Assembly (NCBI RefSeq): GCF_008386315.1
Contig: NZ_CP043808.1
Coordinates: 2,232,001 to 2,296,000 of the forward strand
DNA length: 64,000 bases
DNA from: Serinicoccus marinus DSM 15273
GTDB lineage: Bacteria > Actinomycetota > Actinomycetes > Actinomycetales > Dermatophilaceae
Direction of reading: 5' to 3'
Positions 22,279-32,330 of this stretch are shown here, piece after piece (the stretch's first letter is position 1; each line of letters begins with the position of its first letter). Made by a program: the position numbers and the translations under genes. Under the pieces are notes generated by a model. That model was not told the DNA's origin. It was given only the letters and a program-made list of their open reading frames with translations, and did not search any database.

Positions 22279-22881
22279 TCACGCGCCGGGCCGGGCGAAC
22301 GCCTGGCGCACGTAGTCGATGCCGGTGACGACCGTGACGACGGCCGCGGCATACATCACCCAGAGCCCGAGGGTGTCGAGCACGCCGCCCAGCGGGGCCA
22401 GCACGACGGCGATGCCGATCGCCTGCAGCACCGTCTTGAGCTTGCCGCCGCGGCTGGCGGGGATGACGCCGCGGCGGATGACGACGAAGCGCATCAGGGT
22501 GATGCCGATCTCCCGGACGAGGATGACCACGGTCACCCACCAGGGCAGCAGGGCCAGCAGCGAGAGCCCGATGAGGGCCATCCCGATGAGCGCCTTGTCG
22601 GCGATCGGGTCCATGAGCTTGCCGAAGGCGGTGACGAGGCCGTGCTTGCGGGCCAGGTGCCCGTCCACCCAGTCGGTGCCGATCGCGACGAGGAAGACGA
22701 CCAGCGCCCACCACCGCAGGCCCACGTCCTCGCCGCCCTCGGCGAGCAGCAGCCAGCCGAAGAGCGGGACGAGCAGGATGCGCAGCACGGTGAGCGCGTT
22801 GGGGAGGTTCCAGGACGAGACCCGCTCCGGCACCGCCGCGGTCGCGATCTCCGGGCCGTCGGGGTCGTGCGGGCCGATCAC
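22279..22881 (-). CDS. pgsA: CDP-diacylglycerol-glycerol-3-phosphate 3-phosphatidyltransferase family protein
   Basis: A 200-residue membrane enzyme of the CDP-alcohol phosphotransferase family. Motif D-G-x2-A-R-x8-G-x3-D-x3-D is complete in [19 protein letters not shown] followed by LMDPIADK. Hydrophobic segments include [50 protein letters not shown] and [15 protein letters not shown]. It makes phosphatidylglycerol phosphate (or, in some actinobacteria, a related phospholipid) at the inner membrane. The GTG start at 22881 overlaps the rimO stop (GTGA), showing translational coupling. Confidence 0.92.
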   Translation of the reverse strand: MIGPHDPDGPEIATAAVPERVSSWNLPNALTVLRILLVPLFGWLLLAEGGEDVGLRWWALVVFLVAIGTDWVDGHLARKHGLVTAFGKLMDPIADKALIGMALIGLSLLALLPWWVTVVILVREIGITLMRFVVIRRGVIPASRGGKLKTVLQAIGIAVVLAPLGGVLDTLGLWVMYAAAVVTVVTGIDYVRQAFARPGA

Positions 22882-24407
22882 CGCTCGCCCCCTGCGGGTC
22901 CCTGCGGCACGGCCACGAGGTCGACACCCTCGGACCCCACCACGAGGGCGGTGACGAGGTCGCCGGGGGCGAGGTCGGGCATACCCCCGTCGCCGGTGAC
23001 GAGATAGGTCACGCCGTCGACGTCGGGCCCCTGCTGCCCGGCGCGCCCCACCAGCCGCGGCTCGCCCTCCTCGTCGGCGTCGGCGTCGTCGGTGTCCACC
23101 GACTCCACGAGCACCTCGACGACGGTCCCGACGCGGTCGGCGGCACGCTGGGCGGTGAGCTCCTCGACCAGCGCCTGCACCTGCTCGACCCGCTCGCGGA
23201 CGACGTCCTCGTCGAGCTTGTCGGCATACCCCTCCGCCTCGGTGCCGTCCTCGTCGGAGTAGCCGAAGACCCCGACGACGTCCAGCCGGGCCTCCACGAG
23301 GAAGGCGGTGAGCTCGGCGAGGTCCTCCTCGGTCTCGCCGGGGAAGCCGACGATGACATTGGTGCGGATCCCGGCCTCGGGGACCCGGGCGCGGACCTGC
23401 TCCAGCAGCCCGAGGAAGGACTCCCGGTCGCCGAAGCGGCGCATCCGCCGCAGCAGCGGGCCGGAGGCGTGCTGGAAGGAGATGTCGAAGTAGGGCACCA
23501 CGCCCGGCGTGCCCGCCATCGCGTCGAGGAGGTCGGGGCGGATCTCGGCCGGCTGGAGGTAGGAGACGCGCACCCGCTCGACCCCGGGCACCTGCGTCAG
23601 CTCCGGCAGCAGCGCGTCGACGAGGCGCAGGTCGCCGAGGTCCTTGCCGTAGGACGTGGTGTTCTCGCTGACGAGGAAGACCTCCTTGACGCCCCGCTCC
23701 CCCAGCCAGGCGGCCTCGTCGAGGATCTCCTGCGGCGTCCGCGACACGAAGGCGCCGCGGAACATCGGGATCGCGCAGAACGCGCAGCGCCGGTCGCAGC
23801 CGGAGGCGATCTTGAGCGGCGCCCAGGGGCGGCCGTCGAGCCGCGCCCGCACGACGCGGGGCCCGGTGGCCGGGGCGACCTGCTCCAGCGGGACGTCGGG
23901 CTCCGCGACGGTCCGCTCGGGCTGGGCGGGCTGCTGGTGGCCGGGCAGCGCCACGCCCGCGGCGGAGGTGTGCCGGTCGCGGGGCGTGATCGGCAGCAAC
24001 CGACGGCGGTCGCCGGGCACGTGCGAGGGCACCGTCTCCCCGGCCAGGATGCTGCGCAGGTGCGTCGACATGTCGCGGTAGGAGTCGAAGCCGAGCACCG
24101 CGTCGGCCTCGGGAAGCTCGGCGGCGAGCTGCTCGCCGTAGCGCTCGGCCATGCAGCCGACGGCCACGACCTTCTGGGTGCGGCCGGTCTCCTTGAGGTC
24201 GCCCGCCTCCAGCAGCGCGTCGATCGAGTCCTTCTTGGCCTGCTCGACGAAGCCGCAGGTGTTGACCACGGCGACGTCGGCCTCGGCGGCGTCGTCGACG
24301 AGCGTCCAGCCCTCGGAGGCCAGGCGGCCGGCCAGCTCCTCGGAGTCCACCTCGTTGCGGGTGCACCCGAGGGTGACGACGGCGACGCTGCGGGTGGACG
24401 TGGACAT
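22878..24407 (-). CDS. rimO: Ribosomal protein S12 (aspartate) methylthiotransferase RimO
   Basis: A radical SAM enzyme that adds a methylthio group to a conserved aspartate of ribosomal protein S12. The N-terminal methylthiotransferase domain has cysteines in [24 protein letters not shown] and VGCMAERYG (second iron-sulfur cluster). The radical SAM cluster is [17 protein letters not shown] domain closes the protein. At 509 aa it is longer than most RimO (about 440) because of a Pro/Gln/Ala-rich insert of about 50 residues between the first two domains, seen in some actinobacterial versions, and an acidic insert in the TRAM region. First gene of the rimO-pgsA-pncC-clgR run; ATG start at 24407. 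Confidence 0.94.
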   Translation of the reverse strand: MSTSTRSVAVVTLGCTRNEVDSEELAGRLASEGWTLVDDAAEADVAVVNTCGFVEQAKKDSIDALLEAGDLKETGRTQKVVAVGCMAERYGEQLAAELPEADAVLGFDSYRDMSTHLRSILAGETVPSHVPGDRRRLLPITPRDRHTSAAGVALPGHQQPAQPERTVAEPDVPLEQVAPATGPRVVRARLDGRPWAPLKIASGCDRRCAFCAIPMFRGAFVSRTPQEILDEAAWLGERGVKEVFLVSENTTSYGKDLGDLRLVDALLPELTQVPGVERVRVSYLQPAEIRPDLLDAMAGTPGVVPYFDISFQHASGPLLRRMRRFGDRESFLGLLEQVRARVPEAGIRTNVIVGFPGETEEDLAELTAFLVEARLDVVGVFGYSDEDGTEAEGYADKLDEDVVRERVEQVQALVEELTAQRAADRVGTVVEVLVESVDTDDADADEEGEPRLVGRAGQQGPDVDGVTYLVTGDGGMPDLAPGDLVTALVVGSEGVDLVAVPQGPAGGER

Positions 24408-24482
24408 TCCTCGAGTGTAGGTCGGCGCGGGGGTCGCGACCTAGCGGCGACGCCGTCGCGCGGGGCGTGGTCTGATGGGCCG

Positions 24483-25625
24483 GTGACCGACCCCACCCTC
24501 CCCGACCTGCCGGTCCTCGACGGCCACAACGACCTGCCGTGGGCGCTGCGCGAGCTCGTCGGCACCGAGCGTGCGCTCGAGGTCGACCTCGCGACGGACA
24601 CGTCGGCGCGCGGCCTGCACACCGACCTGCCGCGGCTGCGGCGCGGCGGGGTGGGCGGGCAGTTCTGGTCGGTCTACGTCCCCTCCGCGCTGCCCGAGGC
24701 TGACGCGGTCGTGGCCACGCTGGAGCAGGTCGACCTGGTGCACCGCATGGTCGCGAGGTATGCCGACCGCCTCGCGCTCGCGACGACCGCGGCACAGGTG
24801 GAGTCGGCCATGGCGGGCGGCCGGGTGGCCTCGCTGCTCGGGGCCGAGGGCGGGCACTCGATCGGTTCCTCCCTCGGGGTGCTCCGGTCGCTGCACCGGC
24901 TGGGGGTGCGCTACCTGACGCTGACGCACAACCACAACACGCCCTGGGCGGACAGCGCGACCGACGAGCCGGAGCACGGCGGGCTGACCGATCTCGGACG
25001 CGAGGTCGTGCGCGAGATGAACCGGCTCGGCATGCTGGTCGACCTCTCCCACGTCGCGGCCACGACGATGCGGGACGCGCTCGCGGCGTCGGCCGCCCCG
25101 GTGATCTTCAGCCACAGCAACGCGCTCGCCCTGTGCGGCTCGCCGCGCAACGTGCCCGACGACGTGCTGGTCACCATGGCGGGCCAGGGTGGGGTCTGCA
25201 TGGCGACCTTCGTGCCGCAGTTCGTGGCGCAGGACTGCTGGGAGTGGAAGGTCGAGTCGCGCAAGGCCGCCCCGGCCGCCGGCGTCGACCCCAACGACCA
25301 CCCGGTGATGACCGCCTTCAGCCTGGCCCGGCAGGAGCGGCACCCCCGGCCCGAGGCGACCCTGGCGCAGGTGGCCGACCACCTGGACCACCTGCGGGAG
25401 GTCGCCGGGGTGGAGCACGTCGGTCTCGGGGGCGACTTCGACGGCACCGAGCAGGTCGTCGTCGGGCTCGAGGACGTCTCAACCTACCCGGCGCTGCTCG
25501 CCGAGCTGGCCCGACGCGGCTGGAGCGAGCACGACCTGCGCGGCCTCACCCGCGGCAACGTGCTGCGCGTCCTGCGCGACGCCGAGGCGGTGGCCGGTCA
25601 CGAGGGGTGTCCGGTCGGGTCCTGA
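24483..25625 (+). CDS. Membrane dipeptidase (renal dipeptidase) family protein
   Basis: A 380-residue zinc dipeptidase of the peptidase M19 family. Zinc ligands are visible in LDGHNDLPW (HxD), in the EGGHSIG region, in IFSHSNA and in GLGGDFDGT. Members hydrolyse dipeptides, often with a D- or dehydro-residue at the C-terminal side. No signal peptide is present, so it is probably cytosolic here. GTG 24483 puts the HxD motif at about residue 14, as usual. It is divergent from rimO and convergent with ftsK, separated from it by about 43 bases. Confidence 0.9.
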   Translation: MTDPTLPDLPVLDGHNDLPWALRELVGTERALEVDLATDTSARGLHTDLPRLRRGGVGGQFWSVYVPSALPEADAVVATLEQVDLVHRMVARYADRLALATTAAQVESAMAGGRVASLLGAEGGHSIGSSLGVLRSLHRLGVRYLTLTHNHNTPWADSATDEPEHGGLTDLGREVVREMNRLGMLVDLSHVAATTMRDALAASAAPVIFSHSNALALCGSPRNVPDDVLVTMAGQGGVCMATFVPQFVAQDCWEWKVESRKAAPAAGVDPNDHPVMTAFSLARQERHPRPEATLAQVADHLDHLREVAGVEHVGLGGDFDGTEQVVVGLEDVSTYPALLAELARRGWSEHDLRGLTRGNVLRVLRDAEAVAGHEGCPVGS

Positions 25626-25668
25626 CCTCGGACCGAATTGCCGGGTGCGCTCGGTCCCGCCCGTGCGC

Positions 25669-28533
25669 TCAGTCCCGGCCGGTGAGGCCCCAGGCGTCCT
25701 CGCTCTCGGGCTCCTCGTCGTCCTCGACGTAGCTGCCGCTGATCGGGTCGCCGTCGTAGCGGTCCTCGCGCGGCGCTCGCCCGGCGCCGGGCGCGGAGCC
25801 GCCGGCCGCGGCATACCGCACCTCGTTGCTGTCGTCGCCCTCACCGTCGGCGACCTCGGTCGGGTCGGCGTCGAAGGGGGAGCTGTCGCTCTCGACGTCC
25901 GGGCGCGGCGGATCCTGGCCCTGCAGCAGCGCGAGCGTGGACTCCAGGTCGTCCGGCTTGACCAGGACGTCGCGGGCCTTGCTGCCCTCGGAGGGCCCGA
26001 CGATGCCACGACTCTCCATGAGGTCCATGAGCCGCCCGGCCTTGGCGAAGCCGACGCGCAGCTTGCGCTGCAGCATCGAGGTCGACCCGAACTGCGTCGT
26101 GACCACCTGCTCGGTCGCCTGCAGCAGCAGGTCGAGGTCGTCGCCGATGTCCTCGTCGATCTGCTTCTTGGCAGGGGTCGCGAGGACCTCCTCGACGTAC
26201 CTCGGCTTGAGCTGACCGGTGACGTGCGCGACGACGTCGTGGATCTCGGACTCGCTGACCCACGAGCCCTGCACCCGCATCGTCTTGCTCGCGCCCATCG
26301 GCAGGAAGAGCGCATCACCCATGCCGATGAGCTTCTCCGCGCCGGGCTGGTCGAGCACGACGCGCGAGTCGGCGAGCGAGGAGGTCGCGAAGGCCATCCG
26401 GCTCGGCACGTTGGCCTTGATCAGGCCGGTGACGACGTCGACGCTGGGCCGCTGCGTGGCCAGCACGAGGTGGATGCCGGCGGCGCGGGCGAGCTGGGTG
26501 ATCCGGACCACCGACTCCTCGACGTCGCGCGGGGCGACCATCATGAGGTCGGCGAGCTCGTCGACGACCACGAGCAGGTAGGGGTAGGGCTGCAGCACCC
26601 GCTCCGAGCCCGGGGGCGGGGTGACCTTGCCGGCCCGGATCGCCTTGTTGAAGTCGTCGATGTGCTTGTAGCCGAAGGCCGCCAGGTCGTCGTAGCGGTG
26701 GTCCATCTCCTTGACCACCCAGGCAAGCGCCTCGGCCGCCTTCTTGGGGTTGGTGATGATCGGCGTGATGAGGTGCGGGATCCCCTCGTAGGCCGTCAGC
26801 TCGACCCGCTTGGGGTCGACGAGGATGAGGCGCACCTCGTCCGGCGTCGACCGCATGAGGATCGAGGTGATCATCGAGTTGACGAAGCTCGACTTGCCCG
26901 AGCCGGTGGCCCCGGCGACGAGCATGTGGGGCATCTTCGCGAGGTTGGCGATGACGTAACCGCCCTCGACGTCCTTGCCCACCCCCATGACCATCGGGTG
27001 CGTGTTGTTGCGTGCCGTCTGGCTGCGCAGGACGTCGCCCAGGCTGACGTTCTCGCGGTCCGCGTTGGGGATCTCCACACCCACCGCCGACTTGCCCGGG
27101 ATGGGCGAGAGGATGCGCACGTCGGCGCTGGCGACGGCATACGCGATGTTCTTGGAGAGCGCCGTGATCCGCTCGACCTTGACGCCCGGCCCGAGCTCGA
27201 CCTCGTAGCGGGTGACCGTCGGGCCGCGGGTGAAGTCGGTGACCTGGGCGTCGATGTTGAAGTCCTCGAGCACGCCGGTGAGCGCCTCGACCACCTTGTC
27301 GTTGGCCTCCGAGCGCTCCTTGTGCGGGGTGCCCGGCTTGAGCAGCACCGACTCCGGGAGGGTGTAGGTGACGTCGCCAGCGAGCTGCAGCTGCTCCACC
27401 CGCTGCGGGAGCTGGGTCGTCGGGGGCGCCTCGAGCTCGGGCTTGGCGGTCTGCTTGGACTTCTCGACGGCCGAGGGGGCCGCGGGACGCTTCTGGCCCG
27501 GGCGCAGCGCGGGGATTTCCTCGGTCGAGTCACCCTCGGCACGCGCGCCGCGCCGGCGGGAGCCGGCGTCGGCGGCGGGCTTCGAGGCGGGCTGAGGGGC
27601 GTCGCCGGTGCGGTCGGGGTCCTCCGCCGGGCGCTGGCGAGCAGCGGCACCGCGCCGGGGCCTGCGCCCCTTCGCCGCCCGGTCGACCTCGGCAGCCTGC
27701 TCGAAGGCGACGTCGCCGTCGCGGGGGCCGTCGAGGTCGCCGGCGCCGCGCCGGCCACGTGGCAGCGGGTTGCCGTCCTCGTCGACCCGGTCGAAACGGG
27801 CAGAGTCGAAGAGCTGCTGCTCGACCTCGCGGATGCGGTCGGGAATCCGGTGCACCGGGGTGCGGGTGAGCACGAGCAGGCCGAAGACGCCCAGCAGGCT
27901 GAGCACGATGTATGCCCCGGTCACGGTGATCGCCGAGGCGGGGATCGAGGAGGCGATGAAGCCGAGGATGCCACCGGAGCGCTGCAGCACGTGCGAGCCC
28001 TCGGCGTAGTCGGGGTTGCCGGTGGCCAGGTGCGTGATGCCGCTGGCCGCGACGAGCATGGCGGTGGTGCCGATGCTCATCCGGTTGGTCGCCTGCTGCT
28101 CGTCCGGCGCGCGGAAGAGGCGGACGGCGAAGAAGACGAGGACGGCGGGCAGGATGAGCGCCACCCGCCCGAAGGTGCCGGCCGCGGCCACGTGGATGAC
28201 GTCCCCCACGAAGCCGTTCAGGCCCCACCACTCGCGCAGGGCGACGACCAGGGCGAGCGCGAGGAGCAGGAAGCCGGCGCCGTCGCGCCGGTGCTCGGGC
28301 TCGAGGTCGTGGGCCGTGTCGGTCATGGCGCGCACGGTGCCGCCGGTCACCCCGGCGATGCCGCGCATCGCCCGCCCGGGCAGCGACGGACCGTCGGAGG
28401 CGCGGGAGCGCGGCGCCGAGCTGCGGCCGGAGCCGGAGGTGCTCCGCCCCTGGGTGGACGTCGTCCGGCTCGCCGGGCGCCGGGAGGCGCTGCCGGAGCC
28501 GGCACGGGTCGAGGTCGTCGCAGTCTTGGCCAC
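25669..28533 (-). CDS. ftsK: DNA translocase FtsK/SpoIIIE
   Basis: A 954-residue septal DNA pump. Four membrane helices lie near the N-terminus (for example GFLLLALALVVALREWWGL and AYIVLSLLGVFGLLVL). Next comes a charged, low-complexity linker of about 150 residues. The motor follows, with Walker A GATGSGKSSF near residue 541 and Walker B LVVVDELADLM. A C-terminal winged-helix gamma domain (about TSMLQRKLRVGFAKAGRLM) reads orienting sequences. The GTG at 28533 (VAKTATTSTRAG) is taken as the start; the longer frame has no support. A 65-residue acidic tail follows the gamma domain. The frame is intact. Confidence 0.95.
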   Translation of the reverse strand: MAKTATTSTRAGSGSASRRPASRTTSTQGRSTSGSGRSSAPRSRASDGPSLPGRAMRGIAGVTGGTVRAMTDTAHDLEPEHRRDGAGFLLLALALVVALREWWGLNGFVGDVIHVAAAGTFGRVALILPAVLVFFAVRLFRAPDEQQATNRMSIGTTAMLVAASGITHLATGNPDYAEGSHVLQRSGGILGFIASSIPASAITVTGAYIVLSLLGVFGLLVLTRTPVHRIPDRIREVEQQLFDSARFDRVDEDGNPLPRGRRGAGDLDGPRDGDVAFEQAAEVDRAAKGRRPRRGAAARQRPAEDPDRTGDAPQPASKPAADAGSRRRGARAEGDSTEEIPALRPGQKRPAAPSAVEKSKQTAKPELEAPPTTQLPQRVEQLQLAGDVTYTLPESVLLKPGTPHKERSEANDKVVEALTGVLEDFNIDAQVTDFTRGPTVTRYEVELGPGVKVERITALSKNIAYAVASADVRILSPIPGKSAVGVEIPNADRENVSLGDVLRSQTARNNTHPMVMGVGKDVEGGYVIANLAKMPHMLVAGATGSGKSSFVNSMITSILMRSTPDEVRLILVDPKRVELTAYEGIPHLITPIITNPKKAAEALAWVVKEMDHRYDDLAAFGYKHIDDFNKAIRAGKVTPPPGSERVLQPYPYLLVVVDELADLMMVAPRDVEESVVRITQLARAAGIHLVLATQRPSVDVVTGLIKANVPSRMAFATSSLADSRVVLDQPGAEKLIGMGDALFLPMGASKTMRVQGSWVSESEIHDVVAHVTGQLKPRYVEEVLATPAKKQIDEDIGDDLDLLLQATEQVVTTQFGSTSMLQRKLRVGFAKAGRLMDLMESRGIVGPSEGSKARDVLVKPDDLESTLALLQGQDPPRPDVESDSSPFDADPTEVADGEGDDSNEVRYAAAGGSAPGAGRAPREDRYDGDPISGSYVEDDEEPESEDAWGLTGRD

Positions 28534-28753
28534 GATCGCACCGTACCCAATGTTCACCTCCGCCACAGGGGTCCCACGCCGGACGGCCTGGAGACCCACC
28601 CGGTGCCCGCGACCGGCTGCGCCCCGGAGCCGCGTCGCCGCCCCCTCCCTCCTGACGCGCCACCCGGCGACCTGCTGACATCTGTCACGCCGCTCGGCGA
28701 GCGTGCGGGCATACCGTCGGGATCACCGCAGCCGAGGAGATCGAGGAGCCGTC
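28534..28753. promoter_or_regulatory. Divergent promoter region between ftsK and the 2TM genes
   Basis: 220 bases without a gene between divergent starts. It holds a short dyad TGACA-TC-TGTCA at 28676-28687 and, nearer the 2TM gene, one copy of the dispersed GGCATACC octamer (about 28709). A GAGGAG ribosome binding site lies just before 28754. No clear -10 element could be assigned in this GC-rich DNA. Confidence 0.4.
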
Positions 28754-29128
28754 ATGGACACGCAGGTGCCGCGCAGCCACCCCGTCAGCCCGCTCGAAGG
28801 TTCGAGCACCCCGCCGCCGCTGCCCACCCCGGGCACCGGTGGCCGCGAGGAGCTGCCGCAGGAGAGCACGCCGACGCAGGAGACCCGACCGGCCGGGTGC
28901 GGGAGCGGCCGGCTAAAGCACGGCCTTGGCGGCCACGACCTCGCCTCCAGCCGGTCCCGCGTGATCCGCGCGGCCGCCTTCATCGGCATGCTCGTCGCGG
29001 TGTGGGCGCTCAGCGGTGGCGGCCACTTCTGGCCGGGCTGGGTCATGATCGGGTGGGGCATCTGCCTGGCTCCCGACGTCACGCGGCTCGTCGAGGGTCG
29101 TCACGGCCGTGGCAGCGCAGCCCGCTGA
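28754..29128 (+). CDS. 2TM domain-containing small membrane protein
   Basis: A 124-residue protein starting at ATG 28754 behind a GAGGAG ribosome binding site. The first ~65 residues are Pro/Ser/Thr/Gly-rich and probably disordered and cytoplasmic. They are followed by two hydrophobic helices, VIRAAAFIGMLVAVWAL and FWPGWVMIGWGICLAP, the pattern of the 2TM family (often found fused to kinases or alone). Function unknown. It lies 13 bases upstream of a second 2TM gene, whose GHFWPGW-type motif is similar, so the two probably arose by duplication. Confidence 0.72.
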   Translation: MDTQVPRSHPVSPLEGSSTPPPLPTPGTGGREELPQESTPTQETRPAGCGSGRLKHGLGGHDLASSRSRVIRAAAFIGMLVAVWALSGGGHFWPGWVMIGWGICLAPDVTRLVEGRHGRGSAAR

Positions 29129-29141
29129 GTACGCTGGGGCT

Positions 29142-29513
29142 GTGAGCCAGCCACCGCAGGGACCGCACGACCCGGTCGAGGACAGTTTCCCGCTGCAGCC
29201 CTACCGCCCGAGCATGGAGCTCGACCCGGAGATGCGCAAGCGGGCGCTGGAGCGGATCGAGGCCCGTCAGGCGTGGCGGCAGCACTTCACCGTGTATGCC
29301 CTGGTCATGACGCTGCTCACGGTCATCTGGCTGGTGACCGGCGGCATCGGGACCTATTTCTGGCCGGTCTGGCCCATGATGGGCTGGGGAGTCGGGGTCG
29401 CCATCCACGGGGCGAGCCTCGTGCTCGACAAGGAGCCCACGGAGAAGGAGATCGCCGACGAGGCCGCCAAGCTGCGCAAGCGGCTCGGCCGCCCTGACCA
29501 CCCGGAGGACTGA
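29142..29513 (+). CDS. 2TM domain-containing small membrane protein
   Basis: A 123-residue protein beginning at GTG 29142. It has an amphipathic region MRKRALERIEARQAWRQH, two membrane helices (FTVYALVMTLLTVIWLVTG and YFWPVWPMMGWGVGVAIHG) and a charged C-terminal helix (KEIADEAAKLRKRL). This is the standard 2TM domain architecture. It shares the FWPxWxMxGWG motif with its upstream neighbour. No enzymatic residues are seen; the family has been linked to sensing or scaffolding but has no firm function. Confidence 0.82.
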   Translation: MSQPPQGPHDPVEDSFPLQPYRPSMELDPEMRKRALERIEARQAWRQHFTVYALVMTLLTVIWLVTGGIGTYFWPVWPMMGWGVGVAIHGASLVLDKEPTEKEIADEAAKLRKRLGRPDHPED

Positions 29514-29541
29514 CCCGGCCGCTCCGGCGCGACCGCGGTCA

Positions 29542-30504
29542 TCAGGGCAGCCGCAGCCGCGCCCAGACCGCCGCGTGGTCCGATCCGGTGACCGTCGCCG
29601 CGCCGGCGTCGACGACGTCAAGCCCGCGCACGAGCACATGGTCGATCTGCACGAAGGCCGGCAACAGCCCCTCCGTCGGCCAGGTGCGCACCCACCCCGA
29701 CCCCGACGCCTCGTGCGCGTCCCGCAGCCCGGCGTCGTCCTTGACCTGGCGCAGCGCGGGGTGCCCGGTCGAAGCGTTGAGGTCGCCGACCACGAGCAGC
29801 GGGCCCTCGATGCCGGTGGCGTCCTCACCGAGCCACCCCAGCTCCTCGCGCCACGCCGCGGAGCCGGCCACCGCCGGAGGCCGGGTGTGCGCCCCGAGCA
29901 GCGTCACGGTCTGCCCGCCCCGGGTGATCGGGAGACGGACCTGGTCGAAGAGATACGGCTCGTCGATGACGTGCGCGCCGTCGGCGCCGGTGTCGTCGTC
30001 AGCGGACCCGGCCATGCCCTCGCGGGTGAGCACGAGGGTCCCGCCCGCGTCGGACCGGAGGGTGCCGCCGCGGACGGGCAGGGCGCGGTCGAGGGCCGAC
30101 CCCTCGAGCCGCGCCTGCGCCTCCGGTGTCATCTCGACCAGCACGAGGGCGTCGACCTCGCGCTCGTCGACCAGCGCGGCGAGGTCCGCCAGGCTCCCCC
30201 GGCCGTACTCCAGGTTGGCGGTCGCGATCACGAGGTCGTCGCGACCGGCGGGCACGGTGTCCGGCAGCAGCCAGGGCGCCGCGAGGGCAGCGTGCCCCAG
30301 CCCCAGCAGCACCGCCGCGCCGAGCAGCAGCCGCCGGGCCAACGCCCAGGCGAGGACCGCGAGCGGCACCAGGCTCAGGCCGACGAGCACCAGACCGGAC
30401 TGCAGCACCGGCACCGGACCGGCGGCGTCGACCCAGCGCAACGCGGTGAGGCCGGCCGCCGCCAGCCACCACGCCCAGGCGAGCGCGACGAGGACCCGGC
30501 GCAC
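29542..30504 (-). CDS. Endonuclease/exonuclease/phosphatase (EEP) family membrane protein
   Basis: A 320-residue protein with three N-terminal hydrophobic helices (about residues 1-85) followed by an EEP domain predicted to be outside the membrane. Catalytic motifs are present: TANLEYG (Asn), LVLVEM (Glu), GAHTRPP, VVGDLNAST (Asp/Asn) and GSDHAAVW (SDH). The fold cleaves phosphodiesters in nucleic acids, inositol phosphates or sphingolipids; this actinobacterial type is usually described only as a membrane-anchored EEP protein. Start ATG 30504 (MRRVLVALAWAWW). It is 22 bases downstream of rnj on the same strand and may be co-transcribed. Confidence 0.85.
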   Translation of the reverse strand: MRRVLVALAWAWWLAAAGLTALRWVDAAGPVPVLQSGLVLVGLSLVPLAVLAWALARRLLLGAAVLLGLGHAALAAPWLLPDTVPAGRDDLVIATANLEYGRGSLADLAALVDEREVDALVLVEMTPEAQARLEGSALDRALPVRGGTLRSDAGGTLVLTREGMAGSADDDTGADGAHVIDEPYLFDQVRLPITRGGQTVTLLGAHTRPPAVAGSAAWREELGWLGEDATGIEGPLLVVGDLNASTGHPALRQVKDDAGLRDAHEASGSGWVRTWPTEGLLPAFVQIDHVLVRGLDVVDAGAATVTGSDHAAVWARLRLP

Positions 30505-30526
30505 GGCATACCCCCCGGAGCCGGCG

Positions 30527-32212
30527 TCAGGCGTCGACGACGATCGGGATGATCATCGGGCGGCGGCGCAGCTTGTTGCCGACGAAGGACCCGACCGTCC
30601 GACGGATGACCTGCTGGAGCTGGCGGGTGTCCTGGACGCCGTTGCGCCGCGCCTCCTCCAGCGCCGCGACCAGCTTGGGCTGCACCCGCTCGAAGACGTC
30701 CTCGCCCTCGGCGAAGCCACGGGTCTGGATCTCCGGGCCGGCCGCGATGGCCCCGGTCGAGGAGTCGCGGACGACGATGATCGTCACGAAGCCCTCGTCG
30801 CGCAGGATGCGGCGGTCCTTGAGCATCGTCTCGTCCGCCGCCCCGACGAGCGAGCCGTCGACGTAGACGTACCCGCAGTCGACGGCGCCCGAGATGCGCG
30901 CCCGGCCGTCGACGAGGTCGACGACCACGCCGTCCTCGGCGATGACGACGTTGTCGCGCGGGACGCCCGTCTGGACCGCGAGGTCGCCGTTGGCGACCAT
31001 GTGGCGCCACTCGCCGTGGACCGGCAGGACGTTGCGCGGCTTGACGATGTTGTAGCAGTAGAGCAGCTCGCCCGCGCTGGCGTGACCGGAGACGTGCACC
31101 AGCGCGTTCTCCTTGTGCACGACGTCGGCGCCGCGGCGGGTCAGCCCATTGATGACGCGGTAGACGGCGTTCTCGTTGCCCGGGATGAGCGAGGAGGCCA
31201 GCAGGACGGTGTCCCCCTCGCCGACGTCGATCTTGTGGTCGCCGTTGGCCATTCGCGACAGCGCCGCCATCGGCTCGCCCTGGGAGCCGGTGCAGATGAG
31301 CACCTGGTCCTCGTCCGGGAGCTTGGTGAGCTTGTTGAGGTCGACGAGCACCCCGTCCGGCACCCGCAGGTAGCCCAGGTCCGCGGCGATCCCCATGTTG
31401 CGGATCATCGACCGGCCGACCATGGCGACCTTGCGGCCGGACTCCTCCGCGGCGTCGAGGACCTGCTGGACCCGGTGCACGTGCGAGGAGAAGCAGGCGA
31501 CGATGATCCGCCGCTCGGCGGTGTGGAAGACCCGCTCGATCGCCGGCGCGATCTGCCGCTCCGGGGTGGTGAACCCAGGCACGTGCGCGTTGGTGGAGTC
31601 GGTCATGAACAGGTCCACGCCCTCCTCCCCCAGCCGGGCGAAGGCGCGCAGGTCGGTGATCCGCCCGTCCAGCGGCAGCTGGTCCATCTTGAAGTCGCCG
31701 GTGTGCAGGATCGTGCCGCCGGAGGTCCGGATGAAGACGGCGAGCGCGTCCGGGATCGAGTGGTTGACCGCGACGAACTCACAGTCGAACGGGCCCAGCT
31801 CCTCCCGGCCGCCCTCCCGCACGCCCAGCGTCAGCGGGGTGATCTTGTGCTCCTTGAGCTTGGCCTCGATGAGGGCCAGGGTGAGCTGGGAGCCCACGAG
31901 CGGGATGTCCGGCTTGAGCCGCAGCAGGTAGGGCACCGCGCCGATGTGGTCCTCGTGCCCGTGGGTGAGGACGATCGCGACGATGTCGTCGAGCCGGTCC
32001 TCGATGGGGCTGAAGTCGGGCAGGATCAGGTCCACGCCGGGGTGGTGCTCCTCGGGGAAGAGCACCCCGCAGTCCACGACGAGCAGCTTGCCGCGGTGCT
32101 CGATGACGGCCATGTTGCGACCCACCTCGCCGAGCCCGCCGAGCGGGATGACGCGGACGCCCCCGTCCGGGAGGGGCGGGGGCGCGGTCAGCTCGGGATG
32201 CGGGTGGCTCAT
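30527..32212 (-). CDS. rnj: Ribonuclease J
   Basis: A 561-residue metallo-beta-lactamase/beta-CASP ribonuclease with 5'-3' exonuclease and endonuclease activity, central to mRNA decay and rRNA maturation in actinobacteria. Zinc ligands are in THGHEDHIGAVP, in HTGDFKMD and in the beta-CASP histidine motif VSGHAS. IPLGGLGEVGRNM near the N-terminus is the RNase J hallmark. The C-terminal domain ends IIPIVVDA. The length is standard. ATG start at 32212. It is divergent from the EamA gene. The frame is intact. Confidence 0.95.
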   Translation of the reverse strand: MSHPHPELTAPPPLPDGGVRVIPLGGLGEVGRNMAVIEHRGKLLVVDCGVLFPEEHHPGVDLILPDFSPIEDRLDDIVAIVLTHGHEDHIGAVPYLLRLKPDIPLVGSQLTLALIEAKLKEHKITPLTLGVREGGREELGPFDCEFVAVNHSIPDALAVFIRTSGGTILHTGDFKMDQLPLDGRITDLRAFARLGEEGVDLFMTDSTNAHVPGFTTPERQIAPAIERVFHTAERRIIVACFSSHVHRVQQVLDAAEESGRKVAMVGRSMIRNMGIAADLGYLRVPDGVLVDLNKLTKLPDEDQVLICTGSQGEPMAALSRMANGDHKIDVGEGDTVLLASSLIPGNENAVYRVINGLTRRGADVVHKENALVHVSGHASAGELLYCYNIVKPRNVLPVHGEWRHMVANGDLAVQTGVPRDNVVIAEDGVVVDLVDGRARISGAVDCGYVYVDGSLVGAADETMLKDRRILRDEGFVTIIVVRDSSTGAIAAGPEIQTRGFAEGEDVFERVQPKLVAALEEARRNGVQDTRQLQQVIRRTVGSFVGNKLRRRPMIIPIVVDA

Positions 32213-32330
32213 GGCGCACAGGGTAGACCGTCGGGCCGCGATGCCACGAAGCCTGCCTCCGTCTGCGACAGTCTCCCGTGGACGGGATCGTCCCGGGGCA
32301 GATGGCGTAGTGCGGCAGGAGGTGCGGTCG

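Noticed and set aside
22279..24795. An 838-codon frame joining pgsA to upstream sequence
   Set aside because: Only the last 200 codons (pgsA) are real; the rest is the rimO gene read in the wrong frame.
25645..29145. A very long plus-strand frame opposite ftsK
   Set aside because: A shadow of ftsK in high-GC DNA with no recognisable motif.
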